From NCBI GenBank assembly GCA_021777765.1, contig JAJYDF010000001.1, forward strand, positions 106,495-170,494: a stretch of 64,000 bases of DNA. Reading direction: 5' to 3'. The stretch comes from Pseudomonadota bacterium (GTDB lineage Bacteria; Pseudomonadota; Gammaproteobacteria; DASZBR01). This document shows, one piece after another, positions 48,049 through 56,071 of the stretch (the first letter of the stretch is position 1; the number at the start of each line of letters is the position of its first letter). Under the pieces are notes generated by a model, which was not told where the DNA came from, searched no databases, and saw only the letters and a list, made by a program, of their open reading frames with translations. A program made the translations under genes and the position numbers.

Positions 48049-49113
48049 TTATTTTAGCTTGTAACTGATGCCCTGCGATGTATTAATAACTTCAATATCT
48101 TCTGCTTTCGGATAACTTTCTAGTTCTTTGGTAGAAATTGAAACAGCAGCTTTCTCTTCGCGCCTTTGCTCATATAATTTAAAAACTTCTGAAAAAAATT
48201 CGCCCGCAGTCATTTTTTGCTTTCCTTTCACTAGCGTTGCCTGCATATCTGGTAATACAAATATATTAATAACATCTCGTGAAAAGGTAACATTTGGTGC
48301 TAATGGACTGGCGATTACTCTATGGGAGAGGGCTTTCATTGAAGGAATAAGCTGATTCATCAATCGACCAAGTATTACTACAACTTTCACCTTGTCTTTT
48401 GATTGGGGTAATTCAAGTGCTACATAGCCTTTAGCTTGATTGTTTTTAATTTTGATTTCTAATCCTTTAGCGTTATTGTTACGATAGATGAGGACAGTTA
48501 ATCCAACGAGATCTTTATGTTGCATCATTGCTTCAATATTGCCATCGGGAGTTTTTGTTAATTGCTTATTGTCTAACCAGTGCTGAAGCTTTTCTCTGCT
48601 CACTGGCTTATTATGATGGAGGGAAGTTGCTGATGCACAAAAAAATTGTGATTTTAATTCATTTCGATTGAATTTAAATTTATCTTCTAAGGCCTTAATT
48701 GTCTTATCAATAATCGGCTGCACATTAACATGTAAGCTTTCATTAAGTACCTTCATTGAAGTGCCATCAGAAAAGATCGGAAGCGTTTGGGATAGTTGAT
48801 TATTTTTATCCATTCGAATAAAAAATCTTGGTCCAATTTTATTACCATTCACGATGCTATCTTCATAATAGCCCTTGGTATCAGTCGTCATTTCACCTTT
48901 GAATTGTTGCTTGTATTCGTTAGGTTGTTGAATAAATTGGTTGTATCTTTTAAAAAGCTCTTCGGCAATTAAATCAAAACCATTACCAATTTCAGTGATA
49001 AATCCTCTGCTTGTTTCTAATGCTGCAATAATTTCTTCAGGCTTGTCGATATTTACTTCAGGTAAACCACATGATGTATTAGATATAGTATTTCCGCTTT
49101 CAGGATAAAACAT
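48049..49113 (-). CDS. Unknown protein, candidate effector
   Basis: A 354-residue protein that I do not recognise. It is mixed alpha/beta, with no signal peptide or membrane segment and no low complexity. GGAG lies about 8 bases before the ATG at 49113. The core has a TVLIYRNNNAKGLEIKI ... GYVALELP strand pattern followed by VKVVVILGRLMNQLIPSMKAL. The 272-base stretch between it and the AAA gene (47777-48048) holds the operator array, an AAGGAGG sequence with no gene after it (about 47900) and a small gtggca/tgccac hairpin (48011-48036). It lacks a PmrA-type box, so the effector label rests only on its orphan status. Confidence 0.6.
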   Translation of the reverse strand: MFYPESGNTISNTSCGLPEVNIDKPEEIIAALETSRGFITEIGNGFDLIAEELFKRYNQFIQQPNEYKQQFKGEMTTDTKGYYEDSIVNGNKIGPRFFIRMDKNNQLSQTLPIFSDGTSMKVLNESLHVNVQPIIDKTIKALEDKFKFNRNELKSQFFCASATSLHHNKPVSREKLQHWLDNKQLTKTPDGNIEAMMQHKDLVGLTVLIYRNNNAKGLEIKIKNNQAKGYVALELPQSKDKVKVVVILGRLMNQLIPSMKALSHRVIASPLAPNVTFSRDVINIFVLPDMQATLVKGKQKMTAGEFFSEVFKLYEQRREEKAAVSISTKELESYPKAEDIEVINTSQGISYKLK

Positions 49114-49224
49114 TTCATTATCTCCACAATTTAAATAAAAATAAGTATAAGTTGAAGTAATTCAAATCTACTGAGACATCACATTATTGTCAAATTACAA
49201 GCATTTATAATGGCGGTAAAAATA

Positions 49225-49282
49225 GTTAACCAAATGGTTGACTATTATTCAATCATCCACTATATTTAACCATATGGTTAAC
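49225..49282 (+). promoter_or_regulatory. Twin ArsR-type operators, one over the start codon
   Basis: gttaaccaaatggttgac (49225-49242) and tttaaccatatggttaac (49265-49282) are near-identical palindromic sites with centres 40 bases apart. The ATG of the regulator (49274-49276) is at the centre of the second. Autoregulation is the simplest reading. Confidence 0.7.
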
Positions 49283-49642
49283 AATCTGTCACAACAATTA
49301 GATCTCATTTTTCATGCGCTGGCGGATGAAACGCGCAGGAAAATGTTGCTTTTAATTGCAAAAAAGCAATGTACAGTCTCGGATTTGGCAGCGCCATTTT
49401 CGATGTCGCTGGCTGCAATTTCCAAACATGTCAAAGTATTGGAGCGCGCAGGTTTATTAGAAAGAGAAAAATCAGGTCGAATTCACAATTGCCAATTGAA
49501 TGCTAAACCATTGCGAGAAGCAGCGGGAATTATTAAAGAGTTACAACGCTATTGGGAAGATAAATTCGACGCGCTTGCTGATTTTCTCGAAAAAACATCA
49601 TCACCTTCTATTAAATCTGTAAAAAGGAGCAAACACAAATGA
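49274..49642 (+). CDS. ArsR-family HTH transcriptional regulator
   Basis: 122 residues from ATG 49274 (a TTG 12 codons upstream is inside the upstream operator region and lacks family sequence). It has the ArsR winged helix: HALADETRRKMLLLIAKKQCTVSDLAAPFSMSLAAISKHVKVLERAGLLEREKSGRIHNCQL. This is the non-metal subgroup typically paired with AHSA1/SRPBCC genes (like SdpR). The next gene overlaps it by ATGA, so the pair is translationally coupled. Two palindromic operators cover the promoter and start codon, suggesting negative autoregulation. Confidence 0.92.
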   Translation: MVNNLSQQLDLIFHALADETRRKMLLLIAKKQCTVSDLAAPFSMSLAAISKHVKVLERAGLLEREKSGRIHNCQLNAKPLREAAGIIKELQRYWEDKFDALADFLEKTSSPSIKSVKRSKHK

Positions 49643-50544
49643 CTACTTTATCACCCTTAGTTTTGAAAAAAATATTTCACGCTTCTTGTGAGCGTGTTTT
49701 TGATGCCTGGACTAAACCTGAATTAATGCAACAATGGTTTTCGCCAGAAGGAAATTGGCAACGTAAAACCATCAATCAGTTAGAAGTCGGTGGGAAATAT
49801 CAACATGAAATGATTGATAATACCGATGGAAAAATTTATCCACATACCGGTGAATATGTTGAAATTATTAGACCCAGTAAACTGGTATTTACCTGGAATT
49901 CTCACGCAGTCAGTAATACAAAAGTAACTATTGAATTAAAAGCAATCGATGCAAATACCACTGAATTAACGTTAACCCATGAATTTTTCACTGACGAAGA
50001 AACTAAAAGCAAACATCAAAATGGTTGGGCGAGATGTATGGATAATTTGGAAAATATACTTGCAACACCTGCTATTAAAAATAGTTTTCATTGTGAAATT
50101 ACACTTAAAGCGGATCCCCAAAAAGTATATCAAGCTATCACTGAACAAAATGGATTAAGACATTGGTGGACACCAACCTGTACTGCTGAAGCAACGGTGG
50201 GCGGCAAAGCACGATTTGAATTTGGTAAAACATTTAATGTGATGGAAATTGAAAAATTAATTCCCAATGAACAAGTCTATTGGCGCTGTGTGCAACAACA
50301 TCATGCCTCACCTGATTTTACCAAACATGATGAATGGGTTGGGACTCGCGTGATATTTAATTTAACACCCAATGCGCAGGGCGGAACTCATTTAAGTTTC
50401 ACTCATGAAGGCCTCACCAAGGATCTGCAATGCTATGAATCCTGTTTTAACGGTTGGACTCATTTTATTAAAACAAGTTTGAAAAATTACGTTGAAAAAG
50501 GTGTAGGCGAACCTTGGGACGCTAGCACTTCGACTTGTGGGTAA
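49639..50544 (+). CDS. Double AHSA1/SRPBCC-domain protein
   Basis: 301 residues made of two tandem AHSA1-type START-like domains: residues about 3-145 (KKIFHASCERVFDAWTKPELMQQWFSP ... ELTLTHEFF) and about 150-295 (CEITLKADPQKVYQAITEQNGLRHWWTP ... HLSFTHEGL). Such domains form a deep ligand pocket; in the SRPBCC class the ligand is often unknown. It is coupled to the ArsR regulator by a 4-base overlap. The protein is cytoplasmic and complete. The tandem form is less common than the single-domain form. Confidence 0.88.
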   Translation: MTTLSPLVLKKIFHASCERVFDAWTKPELMQQWFSPEGNWQRKTINQLEVGGKYQHEMIDNTDGKIYPHTGEYVEIIRPSKLVFTWNSHAVSNTKVTIELKAIDANTTELTLTHEFFTDEETKSKHQNGWARCMDNLENILATPAIKNSFHCEITLKADPQKVYQAITEQNGLRHWWTPTCTAEATVGGKARFEFGKTFNVMEIEKLIPNEQVYWRCVQQHHASPDFTKHDEWVGTRVIFNLTPNAQGGTHLSFTHEGLTKDLQCYESCFNGWTHFIKTSLKNYVEKGVGEPWDASTSTCG

Positions 50545-50677
50545 AATAGCAAAAGCAAATTGTATTAGAAAAAAATAGCCTGAATAAATGAGCGCGGTGA
50601 TGTGTCCCAATGTTAATTGCACATAACCTGCACACATCCCCTCGTTCTGAATGAAGGGCTATAAGCTACATGTTATG

Positions 50678-50815
50678 TTACAAAATCCTATCCTTAATAC
50701 GCGCAATGCATAGACCAGCATCAATCAGTAGAGTGAGTAAAAATTCAGGAGCGATGTTGTATTTAAATATTTCTTGGAGAGAGATGGCTTGAATATACGT
50801 GCGATGCTTATTCAC
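50678..50815 (-). CDS. Possible small ORF in a 549-base intergenic region
   Basis: The interval 50545-51093 holds no clear gene. The only coding-like stretch is this minus-strand 45-codon frame from GTG (KHRTYIQAISLQEIFKYNIAPEFL ...), with no ribosome binding site. It may be a relic. The 3' half of the interval is very AT-rich and contains the promoter region of the RasGEF-like gene. Confidence 0.25.
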   Translation of the reverse strand: MNKHRTYIQAISLQEIFKYNIAPEFLLTLLIDAGLCIARIKDRIL

Positions 50816-50957
50816 TCATTATTAAAATTATTTCTGTATAAAATTAATTCGGTATAAAGTCATCTGTCATCATTGAACATAGGCCAAATTGATAAATTTA
50901 ATTCATATTTACTTAATACTAAGTCATGTATTATAACTGAAACAATATTAAGGAAAT

Positions 50958-50989
50958 CTTAAATAGTTCTTAAAAATTAAAAATATGAA
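50958..50989 (+). promoter_or_regulatory. PmrA-box-like tandem repeat
   Basis: CTTAAATAG (50958-50966) and CTTAAAAAT (50969-50977) are direct repeats 11 bases apart; both CTTAA cores are perfect but the outer bases are poor (12 of 18). A weak -10 TATGAA begins 6 bases later (50984-50989). Another -10, TATAAT, lies at 51050-51055. The weakest of the six sites. Confidence 0.4.
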
Positions 50990-51093
50990 AATATATTGCT
51001 TTTTTTCATTATTTTTTGTCATTTAACAACATATTTTTTAAATCATTACTATAATCCACTTACAAATAAAAATTGTTATAGTAGAGGTTTAAT

Positions 51094-54054
51094 ATGAGTA
51101 CCAATTCAAATGAAATCGTAAATGAAACGATTAATCAAATATCAAATCAAGTTGAAATCGGAAATTTAGAAACATTAGCTCAAATTGCACATTTAAGATG
51201 TTATGCTGAGAAGTTGGATATCAGTAATAAAGATGTACAAAAGCTTTATTACTTGGAAGCGAAAGCGACTCAGGCATTGATAGATAATCTGCATACTGAA
51301 TCAGTTAGTTTAATGTCGAACATCAGTGAAAGTGAGTTAAATGAGACAAACGCATTTGCTAAAAAGGAATTACGTGCAAAAATTCCATATCTCGGTACAT
51401 GCATCGATTTTCAAAATAATGTGGCACAAACTTTTGTAAAATATGTGTTAACTGCTGATGATCCCACCATAACCGCAATGAGAATAACCCAAATAATCCG
51501 TATAACAGAACAGTTCAGAAATAAAGGCAATTATTATATGTTTATGATAATGTATTCTGTACTGACTGATTCGAATGTTGCACGGTTAAAAAACATTTTT
51601 GCAATGTTAACAAAAAACAAAATGAATTTGTTCAATCAGTTTGGTGAAATTGCAGATGATCTCAATAGTTATAGTAATCTGAGAAGTGCGCAATCAAATG
51701 CAAAATATTACGATACATTTATTCCGTCTTTACCGTTACTTTTGAATGATCTGACTAAATCAGCAGGAGAAGATGTCCCTGACGCTTCATTATCTGAAGA
51801 ACAAAAGAAAAAAGTATCTCAGGCAAGACAAATTAAAAAAGACGCTGCAAAAAATAAAATATTAGAAGAATTTAGAATCTTCAAAACTCATCATGATTTA
51901 TCACTACCTATTGCTGCAAATCAACGATTTAAATTGGATATGTTTGTTGATCAATCAGCTGCAAATACAAGCTCAGATCAATTAAGAGCAACTGCAAAAG
52001 AATTAGAGCAGCAAGGGAAATTGAGCAAATTGTCTTCACATACAAAGGGCATCGTTGTTAATCATTTAATAAGCACTTTTACTCAAAGTAAAAGCGAAAA
52101 AGAGGTTAATAGCACTCCGCCAGTATCCAATGAAACACCGTTAAATTTACAACATACTGCCAATCTCAATGTCACGGCTGTTGATAAAATGATGGCAGCA
52201 TCTACTGAGATATCTACAAATGAACAAAGTGCTTATCGGGAAGCCATAATAAATGGGGGTATTGATCAGGCTCTTAATAAGCTCAATCAAAATAGTTATG
52301 CTGTAAATAAATTATTATTGTATAGAAATTTAAACGATACTGAAGAAGATAGTCGATTTACAGAAATGACAGATCTTAAATTAATTTTAGATATGACACG
52401 ATTGCAAATGGTATTAATGAAAGCAGCAAAATCTGGCAATACCGATGTATATGCTAAAATTTGGTCTAACTTAAATGATTACAAACAGACTTTAACTGAT
52501 TTAATTAATCAAAATAAATCAAGATATGTAAAACGGTTTGTTAAATTATGCATTGCAACGGATGCCTATAACCATATAGGCCTACTTGAACTAAAGAAAC
52601 GATTATCATTTTCTAAAAATGAAGAAGTGGAATCTCTCATCAATAGTTTTTATGAATTACATCAACTCGTTTATGAAGCAGCAACGATAAAATTATTAGA
52701 CGATTTAAAGCCATTAATTAAAAATATTGATCAATTAAGAATCAAAATTGAACAACTATTAATTCATGAAGAATATGATAATTTCACCGATCGTTTAAGA
52801 GAGGCATTAGCATATGATAAAAAATCCATGACACAATTGCATCAATCTATAGCCGCAACCAGAGATAGGTTTATGTTAAATCAAGGTTATGTTGTTGCAC
52901 GGCCATCAGCAGTAGAAGGTGTGCCAGTTTTAATACCTGTAGATAATTCTAATCTGGAAGATGAAAGCGTTTTTTCAGATGAATTGTTAAAACCCGTTGC
53001 CGCACCATTAAATAATTTTATTTTCTTAGTAACGACATTAAAAGATAAATTTGATGCTCTGAAAAATTTAGCGAATTCAAATACTACTAATAATGAAGAC
53101 TATCAAGCTAAAATTGGTCCTATCATTAATCAGGTCAATCAAATTGTGTTGCAATTACAGCAGTACAAAGAAAAGAATTTACAACAATTATTTAACGCTG
53201 TGACAAATGCGCTTGATACCTATCAAAAACCACCTCTAGTAAGTCCTCGCGAACCAAATTCATCAGAAAATTCACCGCGAAATAATTTGAGTGATACAGA
53301 TAGTGAGAGTGTGTTACCTGCAATGCAGTCGGATTTATCAGCGTCATCAAAAGTCCAGTTAGTAGAACCTATTGAAAAAATGCCAAGAGATGAACAATTA
53401 GCAACTCAATATTCACCTCCACAAGAAATTATCGAAATTCAACAGAAAATTAAACCGCTGAGAGCAAAAATTGACGATGTATTTAAATCACAAAATAAAA
53501 CTATTCTCGCAAACGAAAGAACATTGATTATTTCTAAATTGAACGATCTTATGGCGCAACTCGAGCCCTATTTAGATAAAGATAATTATTATCGATTGAG
53601 CCATCTGGGTTCTGGGATAGGTGCCGTTAATATTAATGCTCGAAAATTTAATGAGGAATTTTCTAAGTTAAATGAGGATGCTAAATATGTATTCAGTATT
53701 TATCAATCTCTCGAATATTTATTAAGCAAAATACAGGATAATAAAATCAAGGTAATACCAGAATCTAAAAGTTGGTTTGCAATGTTGGGTTCAGCTTGGC
53801 ATAAATTAGTTAACTTTGTTGGTTTCGGTTCAAACACAGTAGAGCATGAAAGCACGGCTAAAATATCAGTTGTAACGGGGATGAGAAATAAATCAAGAGA
53901 GAAAGCAGCGGAAAAAAGCGTGGAAAATAGAACAAATGAACCAATGAGTAGACCTGTTGCATTAAGGTCGGCTAAATTTGGGAAATCTGCAACAGCTGCA
54001 TCATCAAGAGAAATTACTGATCAGCCTCGTAATTTATTCACCGGAAAGTTTTAA
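51094..54054 (+). CDS. RasGEF-domain-like candidate effector
   Basis: 986 residues. Residues about 60-270 follow the CDC25/RasGEF pattern: IDFQNNVAQTFVKYVL, then MRITQIIRITEQFRNKGNYYMFMIMYSVLTDSNVARLKNIFAML, a D-LNSYSNLR segment and IPSLPLLLNDLTKSAGED. These match the order of the helices and loops (including the I/V-P-x-L-x-x-x-L-x-D-L-T motif) seen in exchange factors for Ras-like GTPases. The rest is helical and coiled, with low-complexity linkers (about 710-760) and a basic C-terminal tail. LegG2 of Legionella is a known effector with a RasGEF domain. AGAGG precedes the ATG. Catalytic residues cannot be confirmed by eye. Confidence 0.75.
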   Translation: MSTNSNEIVNETINQISNQVEIGNLETLAQIAHLRCYAEKLDISNKDVQKLYYLEAKATQALIDNLHTESVSLMSNISESELNETNAFAKKELRAKIPYLGTCIDFQNNVAQTFVKYVLTADDPTITAMRITQIIRITEQFRNKGNYYMFMIMYSVLTDSNVARLKNIFAMLTKNKMNLFNQFGEIADDLNSYSNLRSAQSNAKYYDTFIPSLPLLLNDLTKSAGEDVPDASLSEEQKKKVSQARQIKKDAAKNKILEEFRIFKTHHDLSLPIAANQRFKLDMFVDQSAANTSSDQLRATAKELEQQGKLSKLSSHTKGIVVNHLISTFTQSKSEKEVNSTPPVSNETPLNLQHTANLNVTAVDKMMAASTEISTNEQSAYREAIINGGIDQALNKLNQNSYAVNKLLLYRNLNDTEEDSRFTEMTDLKLILDMTRLQMVLMKAAKSGNTDVYAKIWSNLNDYKQTLTDLINQNKSRYVKRFVKLCIATDAYNHIGLLELKKRLSFSKNEEVESLINSFYELHQLVYEAATIKLLDDLKPLIKNIDQLRIKIEQLLIHEEYDNFTDRLREALAYDKKSMTQLHQSIAATRDRFMLNQGYVVARPSAVEGVPVLIPVDNSNLEDESVFSDELLKPVAAPLNNFIFLVTTLKDKFDALKNLANSNTTNNEDYQAKIGPIINQVNQIVLQLQQYKEKNLQQLFNAVTNALDTYQKPPLVSPREPNSSENSPRNNLSDTDSESVLPAMQSDLSASSKVQLVEPIEKMPRDEQLATQYSPPQEIIEIQQKIKPLRAKIDDVFKSQNKTILANERTLIISKLNDLMAQLEPYLDKDNYYRLSHLGSGIGAVNINARKFNEEFSKLNEDAKYVFSIYQSLEYLLSKIQDNKIKVIPESKSWFAMLGSAWHKLVNFVGFGSNTVEHESTAKISVVTGMRNKSREKAAEKSVENRTNEPMSRPVALRSAKFGKSATAASSREITDQPRNLFTGKF

Positions 54055-54117
54055 TTGATTGCTAAAGATCAAACATTCTGAGCTACTGCGTTTCATTAAT
54101 TTTGTCACTCCGTTTTT

Positions 54118-54148
54118 TCCTTCTCCCGCTTGCGGGAGAAGGTGCCGA
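54118..54148. repeat. Dispersed palindromic repeat
   Basis: ccttctcccgcttgcgggag continuing aaggtgccg, preceded by T6. Lies between the convergent RasGEF-like and histidine kinase genes and probably ends one or both transcripts. Confidence 0.7.
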
Positions 54149-54170
54149 TTATATAACGATTATTTAAAAA

Positions 54171-55796
54171 TTATTTTGTTTGTGTTTGAATCCATTTTTT
54201 AATCATTATATCCAATTGTTCAATGGTGTAAGGTTTAATTAAATAATCATCAATGCCCATAGTGAGTAATTTTTCATTATCACTGAGAGTACTATCTGCA
54301 GTTAATGCAATGACAGGGACATGACGTTTATTATTTTCACGACGTCGTAATTCGTTAGTCACTTCTATGCCAGTCATGTCGGGTAAACTGATATCCATAA
54401 AAACTAAATCGTAGCGATTATTATACAATAAATTGACTGCAGTTTGACCATTATCTGCTAAATCTACTTGGCAATTTAATTCGCTTAATAAAATTTTCGC
54501 GACTTTTTGATTCACCGGGTTATCTTCTACCAATAAAATAGCATGTTTTTTAAATGATACCGGTGGTACAAAACTGGGCAGTTTTTGCGCCCATGTTTTC
54601 CAAGCATGTGCTAAATCTTTGATAAAAGTCGTCGGTTGTAATGGTGTTAATGTTGTTGCAAACCCGGTAGCTAATGCTTGTTCTAATTCATAGGATTGTA
54701 CGGGTGATGGCGGTGCGAATAATAATAATAAATGTTTATATAAACCATTTGCTTTTATAGTACGCACAAAATAAGCGGTGTGTTGATCAATGCTGGGCGT
54801 GCTAATGATGGCAATTTGTAAGGGTAATTGTTTTTCTTCTGCTTGACGGATTGTGGCAATGGCATCTCTTAAATTGGTGGTGGTGCAAATCATGCCCCAA
54901 TCATGTAGTTGATGTTTGAGAAATTCACAACGTGATAAATCATCGCTCATAATTAAAACATTTAAACCATTTAATTTTTGATGAAGTTCAGCAATTTCTT
55001 GTTCGGCTGCGGCATCTTCAACAATGGGTAATGTGAAAATCAGTTCGGCGCCTTGACCTTCATGGCTAATGACATCTACCTCACCGTGCATGGATTCAAC
55101 TAATTGTCCTACGATCATCAAGCCCAATCCCGCACCTGGTTTTTGATATAAAAATTGATCATCTAGTGATTCATCATGATGTGGAAAATGAGAAAATATT
55201 GTGGACAATTTTTGTTGAGAAATCCCCACCCCAGTATCTTTTACGGATATTTGTGCAAATAATTTACCTGTTGTAGGGTGAGCAATATTTTTAAGACTGA
55301 CAGTAATAGTGCCTTGTTGTGTAAATTTTAAAGCATTATCCAATAAATGAGATAATATTTGACGAACACGATGTGCATTCGCTTTGACAAATTGAGCGGC
55401 GTCGTGGCTGTACTCGACCACCAAAGATAAATTTTTTTGTTTGGCGCGTAATACAAATTCACGTAATGTTTGTTCGATAGTTTGTTGCAAATTGATGGTA
55501 TTTAAGGGAATTTGTAAATGACCTTGTCCTAACGTCGTAAAATCTAATATATCATTGGTCAGTGATAATAAATCACTGCTGGTTTGTTGAATGCTATTTA
55601 CACACTCTTTTATTTCTTCCGGGGATAATTGATTATTTAATTGTAATACTTGAGCAATACCGGTGATAGAATTTAAAAATGTCCTTAATTCATGACTGAT
55701 TTTGGCAAGTTGGATGGGGGTTATTTTTGTGAGTATTTGTGTGGATTTATTATAATTTTGTGCGTTAGAAAGGTTCTGTTGAACATTGTCATCCAT
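54171..55796 (-). CDS. Soluble hybrid histidine kinase with pseudo-receiver and receiver domains
   Basis: 541 residues without membrane segments. HisKA with the phospho-acceptor H35 in SHELRT, then HATPase_c with LLDNALKFT (N box), DTGVGIS (G1) and GAGLGLMI (G2) up to about 260. Residues about 275-395 look like a degenerate receiver (NVLIMSDDLSRCEFL) lacking the acidic pocket, and 410-535 form a true receiver with VEDN, phospho-acceptor D468 in FMDISLPDMTG, the ALTA threonine region and K in LIKP. AGGAG lies about 8 bases before the ATG. No response regulator is adjacent, so the output partner is unknown; it does not resemble PmrB, which is membrane-bound. Confidence 0.9.
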   Translation of the reverse strand: MDDNVQQNLSNAQNYNKSTQILTKITPIQLAKISHELRTFLNSITGIAQVLQLNNQLSPEEIKECVNSIQQTSSDLLSLTNDILDFTTLGQGHLQIPLNTINLQQTIEQTLREFVLRAKQKNLSLVVEYSHDAAQFVKANAHRVRQILSHLLDNALKFTQQGTITVSLKNIAHPTTGKLFAQISVKDTGVGISQQKLSTIFSHFPHHDESLDDQFLYQKPGAGLGLMIVGQLVESMHGEVDVISHEGQGAELIFTLPIVEDAAAEQEIAELHQKLNGLNVLIMSDDLSRCEFLKHQLHDWGMICTTTNLRDAIATIRQAEEKQLPLQIAIISTPSIDQHTAYFVRTIKANGLYKHLLLLFAPPSPVQSYELEQALATGFATTLTPLQPTTFIKDLAHAWKTWAQKLPSFVPPVSFKKHAILLVEDNPVNQKVAKILLSELNCQVDLADNGQTAVNLLYNNRYDLVFMDISLPDMTGIEVTNELRRRENNKRHVPVIALTADSTLSDNEKLLTMGIDDYLIKPYTIEQLDIMIKKWIQTQTK

Positions 55797-55898
55797 TTAT
55801 GTATCTCCTAAATATTATTACTAAAATATTATTTGTTCTTTGATTGTATGAATAAACTTTTACCTTTTAAATGAATATAGTCACATAAAAAATTACAT

Positions 55899-56070
55899 GT
55901 TATTCCCGCTCGGGAAAGATGTATAAAGTAATAAATACTTGCAAGCGGGAATCTATCACAAATGTATTTAAAGTGTATCCTAATAAAATTGATACAAGTT
56001 ATGAATTTGGAAATAGATTCCCGCTTGATAATTCAAACAATCCGCTCATTATTGTGCTTGCGGGAATGAC
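55899..56070. repeat. Double-hairpin dispersed element, copy B (MITE-like)
   Basis: Begins gttattcccgc and ends cgggaatgac, with internal aagcgggaatctat and atagattcccgcttgata blocks facing each other. Same layout and length (172 versus 168) as 22681-22848. It ends one base before the hldE stop codon. Confidence 0.75.
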
Positions 56071-56071
56071 A

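Noticed and set aside
49187..49211. TTGTCA and TATAAT as a -35/-10 pair for the arsR gene
   Set aside because: The spacer is only 13 bases. TATAAT alone may function, but the pair cannot be supported.
54171..55796. The histidine kinase as PmrB, the partner of the proposed PmrA boxes
   Set aside because: PmrB is a membrane-bound sensor; this protein has no membrane segment and is a hybrid kinase with receivers.
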